DNA of 61,402 nucleotides from Paludibacteraceae bacterium (lineage in GTDB: Bacteria; Bacteroidota; Bacteroidia; Bacteroidales; Paludibacteraceae): contig JAKSNZ010000008.1 in assembly GCA_024405855.1 (NCBI GenBank), forward strand, positions 1-61,402, read 5' to 3'. Made by a program: the position numbers and the translations under genes. Below, piece by piece: positions 44,516 to 53,144 of this stretch (within the stretch, counting starts at the first letter, position 1; the number at the start of each line of letters is the position of its first letter). The notes under the pieces were generated by a model that was given only the letters and a program-made list of their open reading frames with translations, made no database searches and was not told the DNA's origin.

Positions 44516-45214
44516 TTAGGATTCAATTTTATAATGCTTCATTAAGGCAGAGTAGTCCTTCTGTTCCATAAAACACAAATCCTTCAAGTGATGCCTTGTC
44601 TTATTCCACCTGTGGATACCTTGAAAATAAATCACTTTCTTGTCATCTTTGAAAATAAAAGGGGTGATTCTGTTTGCCAGACATTCCTTGAAAACTATTA
44701 ATCTGCCAATAATACCATTGCTGTCATCAAATGGCTGTGTATTCTCAATCATAACAAGTATGTTTAATATATCATCAACAGACTTCTCTTTTAATGAACT
44801 ATATTTTGACAATTCTGTTTTTAGTGCTTTTGCTTGAACTTTATACTGTACAACAATATCTTTGTTTGCTCTATAGTCAAAGGTGCCAACTTTCAACATT
44901 GCATAAAGATTAGCGATAAATATATCCGTCAGCTCATCACCGGTATGTTCAATTATGTAATCAAAGCAATCAAATTGGTTTAACATCTCTATAATCTCAT
45001 CTACATTAATTGCGTTATATGTTGAGTATAGGGTGTTGGCTTCATACATGCCACTTATTTGCTCATACGTTAGTGAGTTGCCGTCCAATCTGTTGGAATT
45101 GTAAGAAAAATCCAATAATGTTCTATAGTATATGCCACTTTTCTTTCTATTTGCAATCTCACTTTTTAGTGTCAGAATCAAAGGGGTTTCAGTGCATGTG
45201 CAATTGTCAGTCAT
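44516..45214 (-). CDS. Fic-fold protein with a degenerate active site
   Basis: The 232-residue protein aligns with the compact Fic proteins that end GRLI-FKECL-N. The catalytic motif, normally HPFxDGNGRxxR, reads Q160-P-F-D-D-S-N-G-I-I-G-R171: the catalytic His is Gln, Gly is Ser, and the phosphate-binding Arg is Ile. The inhibitory motif (S/T)xxxE(G/N) reads S40-N-R-L-D44-G. The reading frame is intact. It is predicted to have lost AMP-transfer activity and may act as a binding protein. It lies between an NCS2 permease and a TSUP transporter in one operon. Confidence 0.8.
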   Translation of the reverse strand: MTDNCTCTETPLILTLKSEIANRKKSGIYYRTLLDFSYNSNRLDGNSLTYEQISGMYEANTLYSTYNAINVDEIIEMLNQFDCFDYIIEHTGDELTDIFIANLYAMLKVGTFDYRANKDIVVQYKVQAKALKTELSKYSSLKEKSVDDILNILVMIENTQPFDDSNGIIGRLIVFKECLANRITPFIFKDDKKVIYFQGIHRWNKTRHHLKDLCFMEQKDYSALMKHYKIES

Positions 45215-45223
45215 TTCAATATT

Positions 45224-46516
45224 CTAAGCAAAAATAAGTCCTGCAAGCAAAATGGCTGACAACACATACATAGGTATTGTCAGTTTCTTATATCCGCCGA
45301 TACAAAGATTAATAAACAGATAAGACAACATTCCTATTGCAAGTCCTGTTGAGACAGAATATGTGAAAGGAATGGAAATTGAGCATAAGAAAAACGGCAA
45401 TGCCTCTGACATGTCATTCAAATCAACATCATTTATAGGAGTTATCATAAATGCACCTACAATTATCAGAACGGGAGCGACAGCGGCACTTGGAATTGCC
45501 AGAAACAAAGGAGAAAACAGCATAGCCAAACCAAAACATACCGCTATTACAAATGCTGTAAGTCCGCTCCTTCCACCTTCTGCAATGCCTGCCGCACTCT
45601 CAATATATGTTGTGGTGGTGCAAGTTCCAAACATGGCACCTGCCACTGTTGCCACTGCATCAGCCATAAAAGCCTTTTTTATAGGGTAATCAGGACAGTT
45701 AGGGTCAATCTGTTTTGATTTTGTAATAACCCCTACCACTGTTCCGATAGTGTCAAACATATCCATAAACAAGAATGTAAACACAACTATCAACATATCA
45801 AAAGAGAATATCTCACCCCATTCAAATTTGCAGAATATAGGTTCAAGACTGCCAGGCATTGAAACCACACCGTTATAATGAACTAGCCCAAAAGGTATAG
45901 CCACAATAGTGGTTGCTATGATACCAATCAACATTCCTCCCTTGATTTTCAGCGATACAAGAGTGCCTGTAATAACAAGCCCTATCAGACATATTATTAC
46001 ATTATGGTCTGATATTGAACCTAACGATACCACAGTTGAAGGATGACTTACAACTATATGTGCATTTTCAAAACCTATTAATGCTATAAACAAACCAAAA
46101 CCAACGCTTAATCCTCTTTTTAGTGAATCTGGAATTGAGTTGACTATCAGACTTCTAAAATTTGTAACTGTAAGTAGAATGAATATCAACCCCTCAATGA
46201 ACACCGCTGTAAGAGCAAACTGCCAGGTATGCCCCATTGTAAGGCATACAACAAATACAAAAAATGCGTTTAATCCCATTCCGGGTGCAAGCCCAAACGG
46301 CATCTTGGCATAGAACGCCATAACCAATGTTCCAACTATTGCCGCAAGTGCTGTTGCTGTAAAAACAGATTCAACAGGCATAATGGCTGAAAACATTGAA
46401 GGGTTGACGGCAAGTATATATGCCATTGCCAAAAATGATGTCACACCTGCAACAATTTCATTCTTGATGGTCATTGTTTGGGGGTTAAAACCAAACAATT
46501 TTTTTAGAATATCCAT
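45224..46516 (-). CDS. NCS2-family nucleobase permease (AzgA-like)
   Basis: The 430-residue transporter has about 12 hydrophobic helices and the family features GVTSFLAMAYILAVNP at the start and a central ATVAGAMFGTCTTTTYIESA segment, the AzgA/guanine-hypoxanthine type. It imports purine bases with protons. I use the ATG at 46516, since the in-frame upstream codons lie in the promoter. First gene of the NCS2-Fic-TSUP operon. Confidence 0.9.
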   Translation of the reverse strand: MDILKKLFGFNPQTMTIKNEIVAGVTSFLAMAYILAVNPSMFSAIMPVESVFTATALAAIVGTLVMAFYAKMPFGLAPGMGLNAFFVFVVCLTMGHTWQFALTAVFIEGLIFILLTVTNFRSLIVNSIPDSLKRGLSVGFGLFIALIGFENAHIVVSHPSTVVSLGSISDHNVIICLIGLVITGTLVSLKIKGGMLIGIIATTIVAIPFGLVHYNGVVSMPGSLEPIFCKFEWGEIFSFDMLIVVFTFLFMDMFDTIGTVVGVITKSKQIDPNCPDYPIKKAFMADAVATVAGAMFGTCTTTTYIESAAGIAEGGRSGLTAFVIAVCFGLAMLFSPLFLAIPSAAVAPVLIIVGAFMITPINDVDLNDMSEALPFFLCSISIPFTYSVSTGLAIGMLSYLFINLCIGGYKKLTIPMYVLSAILLAGLIFA

Positions 46517-46538
46517 AATAGTGTTGGTTTTTGTGGTG

Positions 46539-46546
46539 CAAAGGTA
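46539..46546 (-). promoter_or_regulatory. -7 element for the NCS2-Fic-TSUP operon
   Basis: Minus-strand TACCTTTG matches TAnnTTTG, 22 nt before the ATG at 46516. It is nearly back-to-back with the box for the divergent 46575 gene (46560-46567). Confidence 0.5.
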
Positions 46547-46559
46547 CAAATTTTATTTG

Positions 46560-46567
46560 TATCTTTG
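46560..46567 (+). promoter_or_regulatory. -7 element for the 46575 gene
   Basis: TATCTTTG matches TAnnTTTG, 7 nt before the ATG at 46575, suggesting a leaderless transcript and ruling against the long upstream in-frame extension. Confidence 0.5.
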
Positions 46568-46574
46568 TACCGCT

Positions 46575-47156
46575 ATGGAACAAAAGAATATGAATATTGA
46601 AATGTATGATCGCTATGAAGCGGAACTCTTGCAGCAGTTGGTTACACTTTGTAATGAGCGTGGCTTGTTAAGTGGTAAGTTGCCGTCAAGTGTGGATATT
46701 GAGGATAAGTGGAAGGACCTTTCCGCTGATTTTATGGTTGATGCAGTCAGAGAGTATAACAGCTACCCGTTGGCTACGCTTGCTTGGACTGCATACATAG
46801 GTGCGGCTGTGGCACATTGGTGGGATACTGATTGGAAACAGAATAAAACACGCTCCTATAAGTCATTGTTAGGTTTTAAGGGTTTTGACGATATGGATGA
46901 GCATATAGTGCAGAATGTGTTACACTATAAATTAGGTGATGATAATGCCACAATGCTTGACAATGCATTCCATTTGTGTGCAGACAAAGCAAACAATATG
47001 TTGCTGCATCAAGGTGTTGAGCCCGGCTCAACTGATGCTTTTTACCTATTTGTCAGAACCTTACGTGTTATGTATATAATAGGAGCATCTGTACACCTTA
47101 AACAATTAGGCTACAGTATGCAAAAATTTCCAATAGTAAACAAGCCTTCAGTTTAG
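46575..47156 (+). CDS. Hypothetical cytoplasmic protein
   Basis: The 193-residue protein is mostly helical and contains an unusual AHWWDTDWKQ segment near residue 83 and Tyr-rich helices. No domain is recognised. The start is set by the promoter box at 46560-46567 and by loss of composition upstream. It is followed after 3 nt by the crcB remnant. Function unknown. Confidence 0.65.
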   Translation: MEQKNMNIEMYDRYEAELLQQLVTLCNERGLLSGKLPSSVDIEDKWKDLSADFMVDAVREYNSYPLATLAWTAYIGAAVAHWWDTDWKQNKTRSYKSLLGFKGFDDMDEHIVQNVLHYKLGDDNATMLDNAFHLCADKANNMLLHQGVEPGSTDAFYLFVRTLRVMYIIGASVHLKQLGYSMQKFPIVNKPSV

Positions 47157-47159
47157 AAT

Positions 47160-47362
47160 ATGAATATTTTGAAATCATTTTTGTTGGTTGCCGTAGGTGG
47201 GGCTGTGGGTAGTATGCTCCGCTATGCGTTTACCCTGATGGCAAACATAACACCTTGCTTCTGATAAAGGACGGACAAGTAGGACTTGGGCTTCTTTATG
47301 CCTTTGGCACGCTGGCTCTTTGCCTTGCGTTCACCTATATAGGGTGGTGGGTAAAACAATAA
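47160..47362 (+). pseudogene. crcB: Fluoride channel CrcB/FluC remnant with internal deletion
   Basis: The first 27 codons encode a CrcB N-terminus (LLVAVGGAVGSMLRYAFTLM), after which the frame runs into TGA at 47262. In another frame, from about 47250, 37 codons encode a CrcB C-terminus (LLLIKDGQVGLGLLYAFGTL...), ending TAA at 47360. CrcB is normally about 120 residues; roughly 55-60 in the middle, including the conserved N/F and Phe-box channel residues, are missing. The gene is dead as a channel. Confidence 0.8.
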
Positions 47363-47369
47363 TAAATAT

Positions 47370-47738
47370 ATGAATGGTATGAAAAATAAATTTATTACAA
47401 TTGTCTCTATTGCCATAGTCGTAATGGGTGTGGTGCATATTATTGCAACCTTTACTCCGTTGATAAGCAAGGGTTTGGATGTGTTGCCTCAAGCAAGGCA
47501 GAATGCTATGATTTATATGAGCCTGATGTGTGGTCTGCTACTGATTGTGTTAGGTGGTTACGTACTGTGGGCGAAAAGCAAAATTGCAGAGTTTCCCAAA
47601 CTAAAATCAACCATACAGGTGGCATCTATGATACTTCTTATAGACGGCATTCTGGCAGTGACACTTATGTTCCATAATCCATTTGCTTGGGCTATAGGTC
47701 TCTTATGTGCAGCGGAGTTTCTGCTGACGGTGAAATAA
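47370..47738 (+). CDS. Four-helix membrane protein, function unknown
   Basis: The 122-residue protein has four hydrophobic segments (about 9-27, 47-66, 80-101 and 104-120), a compact inner-membrane protein with no recognised domain. It starts 7 nt after the crcB remnant, probably once in its operon. An alternative start at residue 4 is possible. Confidence 0.62.
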   Translation: MNGMKNKFITIVSIAIVVMGVVHIIATFTPLISKGLDVLPQARQNAMIYMSLMCGLLLIVLGGYVLWAKSKIAEFPKLKSTIQVASMILLIDGILAVTLMFHNPFAWAIGLLCAAEFLLTVK

Positions 47739-47785
47739 CGTTCATAAAATATTGCTAATATATTGCATATGTACTGCAAATTTGC

Positions 47786-47793
47786 TATATTTG
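47786..47793 (+). promoter_or_regulatory. -7 element for the 47820 Fic gene
   Basis: TATATTTG matches TAnnTTTG, 26 nt before the ATG at 47820; the longer in-frame start at 47763 lies upstream of it and is not used. Confidence 0.5.
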
Positions 47794-47819
47794 TAATTTG
47801 TATTATTGGCGATTATAAA

Positions 47820-48869
47820 ATGACACAAGAGCATAAATATATACTTCAAGATTTGCTTCAACAGCACAGAAAGCTTGGAATCATAGACCAGATAGACTAT
47901 GATAAGTTCTATCTATATAGCATTATCACCCATTCAACAGCTATTGAAGGTTCTACCGTGACAGAGGTGGAAGCAAAATTACTATTCGATGAGGGTATCA
48001 CTTCCAGCAAGCGTACTATTGTAGAACAGAACATGAACCTTGATCTTAAGAATGCATACGATTATGGTAGGGTATGGATAAAGAAACATGAAGACATAAC
48101 CATTGATTGGCTTGTTCTGCTTGCATCAAAGGTTATGTCACGTACTGGTTCTGAGTATCACTCTGCTGGTGGCGACTTTTCTGCTGCACGTGGAGAATTA
48201 CGCAAACTAAATGTTACAGCAGGTTTTGAGGGAAAGTCATATATGTCATATTTGAAAGTTCCTGTAAAACTACAGGCATTTTGCAATGAACTTAATAAAC
48301 GCAGAAAGGAAATTGATGTTAATGATGTGGCATCAATTTATGACCTTAGTTTTTGGGCTCACTTTGAATTAGTGACTATTCATCCATGGGCTGACGGAAA
48401 TGGCAGAACCAGCAGATTGTTGATGAACTTAATTCAAATGGAGTATGATGTTTTGCCAACCAAGGTGCTTAAAGAAGATAAAGCAGAATACATTCAATCT
48501 CTTATTGATGCACGGGAAGCAGAGGATGTCAATATATTCATTGACTTCATGACCTCTCTGCATTGCAAGCACTTAAAGACAGACATTGATCAATTTACGA
48601 GTTCAGTGGCAGGGGAAATGGTAGATAAATGGTCAGTGGATGATACGATAAAATCACTGCAATTCACTGAAAGACAGCGAAAAATTTATGACGCTATCAA
48701 AAATGGCAAAGTAAATGATACGATAAATGATACGATAAATGCTCAAGTATTATCCAACTCATTGGGGGTAAGTGTTATCACAATTAAACGTGACCTTTAT
48801 TTCCTTCGAGATATGAATCTAATCAAATATGTGGGGAGCAATAAGACAGGACATTGGGAAGTGATATGA
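47820..48869 (+). CDS. Fic-family AMP transferase with C-terminal winged helix
   Basis: The 349-residue protein has an intact Fic motif H188-PWADGNGR196-TSR, and an N-terminal inhibitory motif S39-TAI-E43-G, the class II autoinhibited arrangement. The C-terminal 70 residues form a winged-helix-like segment (for example LSNSLGVSVITIKRDLYFLRDM), a DNA-binding type tail. The catalytic residues are complete, in contrast with the degenerate Fic gene 2.6 kb away. A 12-bp tandem repeat codes NDTINDTIN before the wing. Target unknown. Confidence 0.85.
   Translation: MTQEHKYILQDLLQQHRKLGIIDQIDYDKFYLYSIITHSTAIEGSTVTEVEAKLLFDEGITSSKRTIVEQNMNLDLKNAYDYGRVWIKKHEDITIDWLVLLASKVMSRTGSEYHSAGGDFSAARGELRKLNVTAGFEGKSYMSYLKVPVKLQAFCNELNKRRKEIDVNDVASIYDLSFWAHFELVTIHPWADGNGRTSRLLMNLIQMEYDVLPTKVLKEDKAEYIQSLIDAREAEDVNIFIDFMTSLHCKHLKTDIDQFTSSVAGEMVDKWSVDDTIKSLQFTERQRKIYDAIKNGKVNDTINDTINAQVLSNSLGVSVITIKRDLYFLRDMNLIKYVGSNKTGHWEVI
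48714..48741 (+). repeat. 12-bp tandem repeat in the Fic gene
   Basis: AATGATACGATA is repeated twice (plus a partial AAAT copy), encoding NDTI units in the hinge before the winged-helix region. A related GATGATACGATA occurs near 48639. Slippage here would keep frame. Confidence 0.6.
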
Positions 48870-48946
48870 TACTGATTGTTTAGGCAAACCAGATTATGGA
48901 AACAGAAAATAATTACTACGATGTACTTGGAGGGTATCTTTCTGTG

Positions 48947-48982
48947 TATCCGACAAGTTACCCGACAAGTTACCCGACAAGC
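48947..48982 (+). repeat. 12-bp tandem repeat in the gap after the Fic gene
   Basis: TATCCGACAAGT, TACCCGACAAGT and TACCCGACAAGC are three near-identical copies. They lie inside a short open stretch (48896-49027) that would encode 43 residues with PTSY repeats; it lacks a ribosome-binding site or promoter, so I do not call a gene. The gap 48870-49093 otherwise holds only the terminator. Confidence 0.7.
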
Positions 48983-49031
48983 TCCATTGTTTACATTAAA
49001 TTTATGTCAATATTGACATTTTTATAATGCA

Positions 49032-49066
49032 AATCCCGTATAACTACTTGAGTTGTGCGGGATTTT
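49032..49066 (-). terminator. Terminator of dnaK (possibly bidirectional)
   Basis: AATCCCGTATAACT pairs with AGTTGTGCGGGATT (14 bp with G-T wobbles) around a 5-nt loop. The flanks are AT-rich; the plus strand has TTTT right after, so it could also serve the Fic transcript. It lies 28 nt beyond the dnaK stop. Confidence 0.65.
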
Positions 49067-49093
49067 CATAATTGTATATCAAACTTATTTGAC

Positions 49094-51094
49094 TTATTTC
49101 ACTTCCTCAAAGTCTGCGTCTTGGACGCCGCCTCCGTTAGAGCCACCGTTAGAGCCACTGCTGGAGCCACCGTTAGAACCACCTTGAGCACCACTGAATG
49201 GGCCGTTTGGACCAGTAAATGGGTTGCCTTGTGCACCGCTGAATGGACCGTTTGGACCAGTAAACGGATTGCCTTGTGCACCGCCTTGTGCGTTGGCTGC
49301 GTTGTACATATCTTGTGACGCTGCGTGCAGTGAATCCTCAAGTTTCTTGATGGCTGCATCTATGGCATCAAGGTTCTGGTTCTTGTGAGCCTCCTTAAGT
49401 TCACTTAGAGCGGACTCAATAGGAGCCTTTTTGTCAGCAGGAATTTTATCGCCAAGTTCCTTTAACTGTTTTTCAGTTTGGAATATCATGGCATCTGCCT
49501 TGTTTATTTTATCGGCACGCTCCTTCTCTTTCTTGTCAGCCTCTGCATTGGCTTCAGCCTCTGCCTTCATACGCTTGATTTCATCTTCGCTAAGACCAGA
49601 AGAAGCCTCAATTCTGATTTTCTGCTCCTTGCCTGTAGCCTTATCTTTGGCAGATACGTTAAGAATACCGTTTGCATCAATATCAAATGTAACCTCAATT
49701 TGAGGAACTCCACGTGGAGCGGCAGGTATTCCGTCAAGGTTGAACATACCAATCTGTTTGTTGTCTCTTGCCATTGGACGCTCACCTTGTAGTACATTGA
49801 TTTGTACTGATGGCTGATTGTCTGATGCTGTAGAGAATACCTCAGATTTCTTTGTAGGTATGGTTGTGTTGGCGTCAATAAGTTTTGTCATAACGCCACC
49901 CATTGTCTCAATACCAAGTGACAGAGGAGTTACATCAAGCAGAAGCACATCCTTGACATCGCCGGTAAGAACACCACCTTGAATAGCGGCACCTACAGCC
50001 ACAACCTCATCTGGGTTAACACCCTTTGAAGGCTCCTTGCCAAAAATCTCCTTAACCTTAGCCTGAATTGCAGGTATACGAGATGAACCACCTACAAGAA
50101 TAACCTCATCAATGTCAGAGTTGCTTAGACCTGCGTCACTCATAGCCTTGCGGCATGGTTCAACTGTGGCTTGAATAAGAGCGTCAGAAAGTTGCTCAAA
50201 TTTAGCACGGCTGAGTGTCTTTACCAAGTGTTTTGGAACACCGCCAACAGGCATAATGTAAGGCAAGTTGATTTCAGTTGATGTTGAGCTTGAAAGTTCT
50301 ATCTTAGCCTTTTCAGCAGCCTCTTTCAAACGTTGCAGTGCCATAGGGTCTTTTCTAAGGTCTATGCCCTCATCGTTCATAAATTCCTGTGCCAGCCAAT
50401 CTATGATAACCTGGTCAAAATCATCACCGCCAAGGTGGGTATCGCCGTTTGTTGATTTAACTTCAAACACACCGTCACCTAATTCAAGGATAGATATATC
50501 AAAAGTACCGCCACCAAGGTCAAATACTGCAATCTTCATATCCTTGTTAGTCTTGTCAAGACCGTAGGCAAGTGCAGCCGCAGTTGGCTCATTTACAATA
50601 CGCTTGACTGTAAGACTGGCAATCTCTCCAGCCTCCTTTGTTGCCTGACGCTGAGCGTCTGAGAAGTAAGCGGGAACTGTAATTACAGCCTCCTTAACCT
50701 CACTGCCAAGATAATCTTCTGCAGTTTTCTTCATCTTTTGAAGAATCATAGCGGAAATTTCTTGCGGGGTATAAAGACGTCCGTCAATGTTTACACGAGG
50801 GGTGTTGTTGTCGCCACGGTCAACCTGATAAGGAACACGATTGATTTCCTTTTGGGTTTGGTCGTATGTCTCACCCATAAAACGCTTGATGGAGAAAATA
50901 GTCTTTTTAGGGTTTGTGATAGCCTGACGTTTTGCAGGGTCACCTACTTTACGCTCGCCACCTTCAACAAATGCTACAATAGAAGGGGTTGTACGCTTAC
51001 CTTCACTGTTAGCAATAACTACAGGGTCATTACCCTCCATAACTGATACACAAGAGTTTGTTGTGCCTAAGTCAATACCAATAATTTTACTCAT
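49094..51094 (-). CDS. dnaK: Chaperone DnaK (Hsp70)
   Basis: The 666-residue chaperone begins [19 protein letters not shown], with the phosphate loops and the [10 protein letters not shown] signature, then the beta-sandwich and lid, and a C-terminal low-complexity tail with two 15-residue repeats of the type [15 protein letters not shown] before GNGG-type runs. It folds proteins with DnaJ/GrpE. The tail is a bit long compared with E. coli DnaK (638). No CIRCE operator and no clear TTTG/TAnnTTTG promoter was found upstream; the gene may be heat-controlled differently. Confidence 0.96.
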   Translation of the reverse strand: MSKIIGIDLGTTNSCVSVMEGNDPVVIANSEGKRTTPSIVAFVEGGERKVGDPAKRQAITNPKKTIFSIKRFMGETYDQTQKEINRVPYQVDRGDNNTPRVNIDGRLYTPQEISAMILQKMKKTAEDYLGSEVKEAVITVPAYFSDAQRQATKEAGEIASLTVKRIVNEPTAAALAYGLDKTNKDMKIAVFDLGGGTFDISILELGDGVFEVKSTNGDTHLGGDDFDQVIIDWLAQEFMNDEGIDLRKDPMALQRLKEAAEKAKIELSSSTSTEINLPYIMPVGGVPKHLVKTLSRAKFEQLSDALIQATVEPCRKAMSDAGLSNSDIDEVILVGGSSRIPAIQAKVKEIFGKEPSKGVNPDEVVAVGAAIQGGVLTGDVKDVLLLDVTPLSLGIETMGGVMTKLIDANTTIPTKKSEVFSTASDNQPSVQINVLQGERPMARDNKQIGMFNLDGIPAAPRGVPQIEVTFDIDANGILNVSAKDKATGKEQKIRIEASSGLSEDEIKRMKAEAEANAEADKKEKERADKINKADAMIFQTEKQLKELGDKIPADKKAPIESALSELKEAHKNQNLDAIDAAIKKLEDSLHAASQDMYNAANAQGGAQGNPFTGPNGPFSGAQGNPFTGPNGPFSGAQGGSNGGSSSGSNGGSNGGGVQDADFEEVK
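49186..49275. repeat. 45-bp tandem duplication in the dnaK tail
   Basis: Two copies offset by exactly 45 bp encode the repeated [15 protein letters not shown] units, residues about 607-636. The codon differences between copies suggest it is not very recent. Confidence 0.75.
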
Positions 51095-51208
51095 AACTTT
51101 ATAAATGTTTTAGTTGTTATACTATTTATGTCTTTCCCCGATGTCTAATCATCAGGGTCATCACCATTCTCTCAATTATTGTGCCAAAACCCGGTTGCAA
51201 AAGAATAC

Positions 51209-51221
51209 TGACAATTTGTCA
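51209..51221. promoter_or_regulatory. Short palindrome upstream of the S9-like gene
   Basis: TGACAA and TTGTCA flank one T. It lies just upstream of the -33 element (51228) of the 51288 gene, in the dnaK-facing gap. It might be an operator but is short. Confidence 0.25.
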
Positions 51222-51227
51222 AAAAAT

Positions 51228-51258
51228 TTTGTACTTTTCTCACTAAATTGTAACTTTG
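51228..51258 (+). promoter_or_regulatory. Promoter of the S9-like gene
   Basis: TTTG (51228-51231), 19 bp, TAACTTTG (51251-51258) form a textbook Bacteroidota promoter 29 nt before the ATG at 51288. It rules out the long in-frame extension beginning at 51114. Confidence 0.7.
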
Positions 51259-51287
51259 TAAGTTGTCAATTTCAACTTTCAATTAAA

Positions 51288-53144
51288 ATGCTTTTTCCTA
51301 TATTACTAAGTATATTATTCCCACTGTCAGACGGTAATTACGCCACATTAAGTGAAGACAGCACTGCCATAATGGTTGGTGAGTACAGGACTGCCAAACA
51401 GGACACCCTTGTGGAGTTGTCCAAGATGAGGGTTAATCCTCTTGAAAAAGTGTCAGATTTTATTTTCAGCCCCGATGCCTCCAGAGTGCTGCTGACAAAA
51501 ACAGATGCTGATACGGCTGTCAGTAAATACTATTTATATAAAGTGGAGAGCAACCGATGTGACCGTCTGAGTGACAATCCGCACCAATCTTGTCCTGTAT
51601 TTAGTAATGACGGGAAAAAACTTGCGTTTGTGCGTGATAACAATGTTATTATCAAGCGTTTGGAATATAATACTGAAATTGCTGTAACAACAGACGGCTC
51701 TGCCACAACATTTAATGGTGTGCGTGACCGCAATTTTCGTGAGGCGTTTGGCATAGAGAGTACACTTGTTTGGAGTTATGATTCCAATAACTTGATATTC
51801 AGCAAGAACAATGAGTTGTATATGTATAGTATGCAGTACAAGTGGACAAAACCCATTGTAATGCCGGACACTGATGCTGCCTATATCACTGCCGTTGAAC
51901 TTACGCAGGACCCTGAACAAATAGCGGTAATGTACCTTAATAAGGCTCAAAATACATTGAAACTTGTAAAGGTGAACATTAACACATTTGTTGTAAAAGA
52001 TGTGTATGAATACAAGGAAGACAAGTTTGTTCCTCCGTTTGCAGCCAAGTTTGTGGAATTTTTGGAAGGGACAAACAATTTTGTTGTCGCAAGATGTGAA
52101 GATGACAGAAAACAACTCTATTTATATGGTCCTAACGGCAATAAACTAAAACAACTTACAAACGGAGAGATAGGCGTTACAAGTGCATACGGCTACGATG
52201 CCGCCTCAAAAAGGCTATATTATCAAACATCTGACGGCATTAACCGTTATGTCTGTTCCGTTTCTGCTGACGGCTCAAAACCTCAGACCATTACCCCCGA
52301 TACAGTATCGTCTTTGGCAAGATTCAGTGCGGACTATAAGTATTTTGAATGTACAACAAAAACACTTAATTCACCTACACAAATATCTGTATTTGATGTT
52401 AAAGGTAATAAAGTAAAAGATTGCAAAACCCTTGATGACGCCCCTAAATACCGTAGGGAATTGCGTAAAATAGATAATCTGAACTATTATATTGCTGTTC
52501 CAAATAGTGGAAGTAATGGCAAATATATAATGTATGTATCTGATTTTGAGGGTAATAGAGATGACGCTTTTGAAGTGGCAATGTGTGATGAAGGCTACAC
52601 TGTAGTTGTGGTGAAGACAAGAGGAACGGAAGGGCAGGGAAGAAATTTTGCACAAGGCAATTATCTGAATATTTTTAAGGCTCCTGCATTTGATTACATA
52701 ACGGTGGCAAATGACATTATAAGCAGAGGGGAGGCATCGGAGTTTATAATAGTAGGTGAAAAACTGAACGCAGGAGTTGCGTTGTCCGCCATATTGGCAG
52801 ACGAAAATCCGTTCAATGCGGCGGTGGCTGTATCGCCTGTAGCTGATATTAGAGATTATAATCCTATTGTCACTCAGCGAATTATGAAGACAGAGGGGGC
52901 AACTTCGGCTTACATTGAGAATAGTGCGGTTAATAATATTTCCAAATTAAATAAAAAAGTTTTAATTTTACACTCTGAAAACGATACTGAAATTCCGTTG
53001 GAACAGACAAAGAAACTCAGCAGAAAGTTAGTTGATAGCGGTATTCAGTTTGAATCGCAGATTTTCTTTGGTAAGGATGAGTCCTTTACAAGAGGCATTG
53101 CAAACAAATATTTGATTAATAAAATTCTAAATTTCATAAAATGA
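51288..53144 (+). CDS. S9/DPP-IV-like protein lacking the catalytic Ser and His
   Basis: The 618-residue protein has a DPP-IV-like plan: a short hydrophobic N-terminus, a beta-propeller region (about 30-400) with WSYDSNNLIFSK-type blades, and an alpha/beta-hydrolase C-terminus. The nucleophile elbow, normally GWSYGG, reads G490-E-K-L-N-A; no Ser is present. The Asp loop is kept (HSENDTEIP), while the His loop (normally xKDHG) reads GKDESF. The N-terminal-binding EE pair reads RE. The frame is open and well expressed by promoter criteria, so it is a candidate pseudo-peptidase. It overlaps the next gene by 4 bp. Confidence 0.8.
   Translation: MLFPILLSILFPLSDGNYATLSEDSTAIMVGEYRTAKQDTLVELSKMRVNPLEKVSDFIFSPDASRVLLTKTDADTAVSKYYLYKVESNRCDRLSDNPHQSCPVFSNDGKKLAFVRDNNVIIKRLEYNTEIAVTTDGSATTFNGVRDRNFREAFGIESTLVWSYDSNNLIFSKNNELYMYSMQYKWTKPIVMPDTDAAYITAVELTQDPEQIAVMYLNKAQNTLKLVKVNINTFVVKDVYEYKEDKFVPPFAAKFVEFLEGTNNFVVARCEDDRKQLYLYGPNGNKLKQLTNGEIGVTSAYGYDAASKRLYYQTSDGINRYVCSVSADGSKPQTITPDTVSSLARFSADYKYFECTTKTLNSPTQISVFDVKGNKVKDCKTLDDAPKYRRELRKIDNLNYYIAVPNSGSNGKYIMYVSDFEGNRDDAFEVAMCDEGYTVVVVKTRGTEGQGRNFAQGNYLNIFKAPAFDYITVANDIISRGEASEFIIVGEKLNAGVALSAILADENPFNAAVAVSPVADIRDYNPIVTQRIMKTEGATSAYIENSAVNNISKLNKKVLILHSENDTEIPLEQTKKLSRKLVDSGIQFESQIFFGKDESFTRGIANKYLINKILNFIK

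Noticed and set aside
46383..46574. N-terminal extension of the 46575 hypothetical protein
   Set aside because: It runs antisense to the NCS2 gene start and upstream of the -7 box.
48896..49027. 43-codon open frame with PTSY repeats, beginning like DnaJ (YYDVLG)
   Set aside because: The likeness is a few residues long, without J-domain features, promoter or ribosome-binding site.
51114..51287. N-terminal extension of the S9-like protein
   Set aside because: A complete promoter (51228-51258) lies within it, and the composition is not protein-like.
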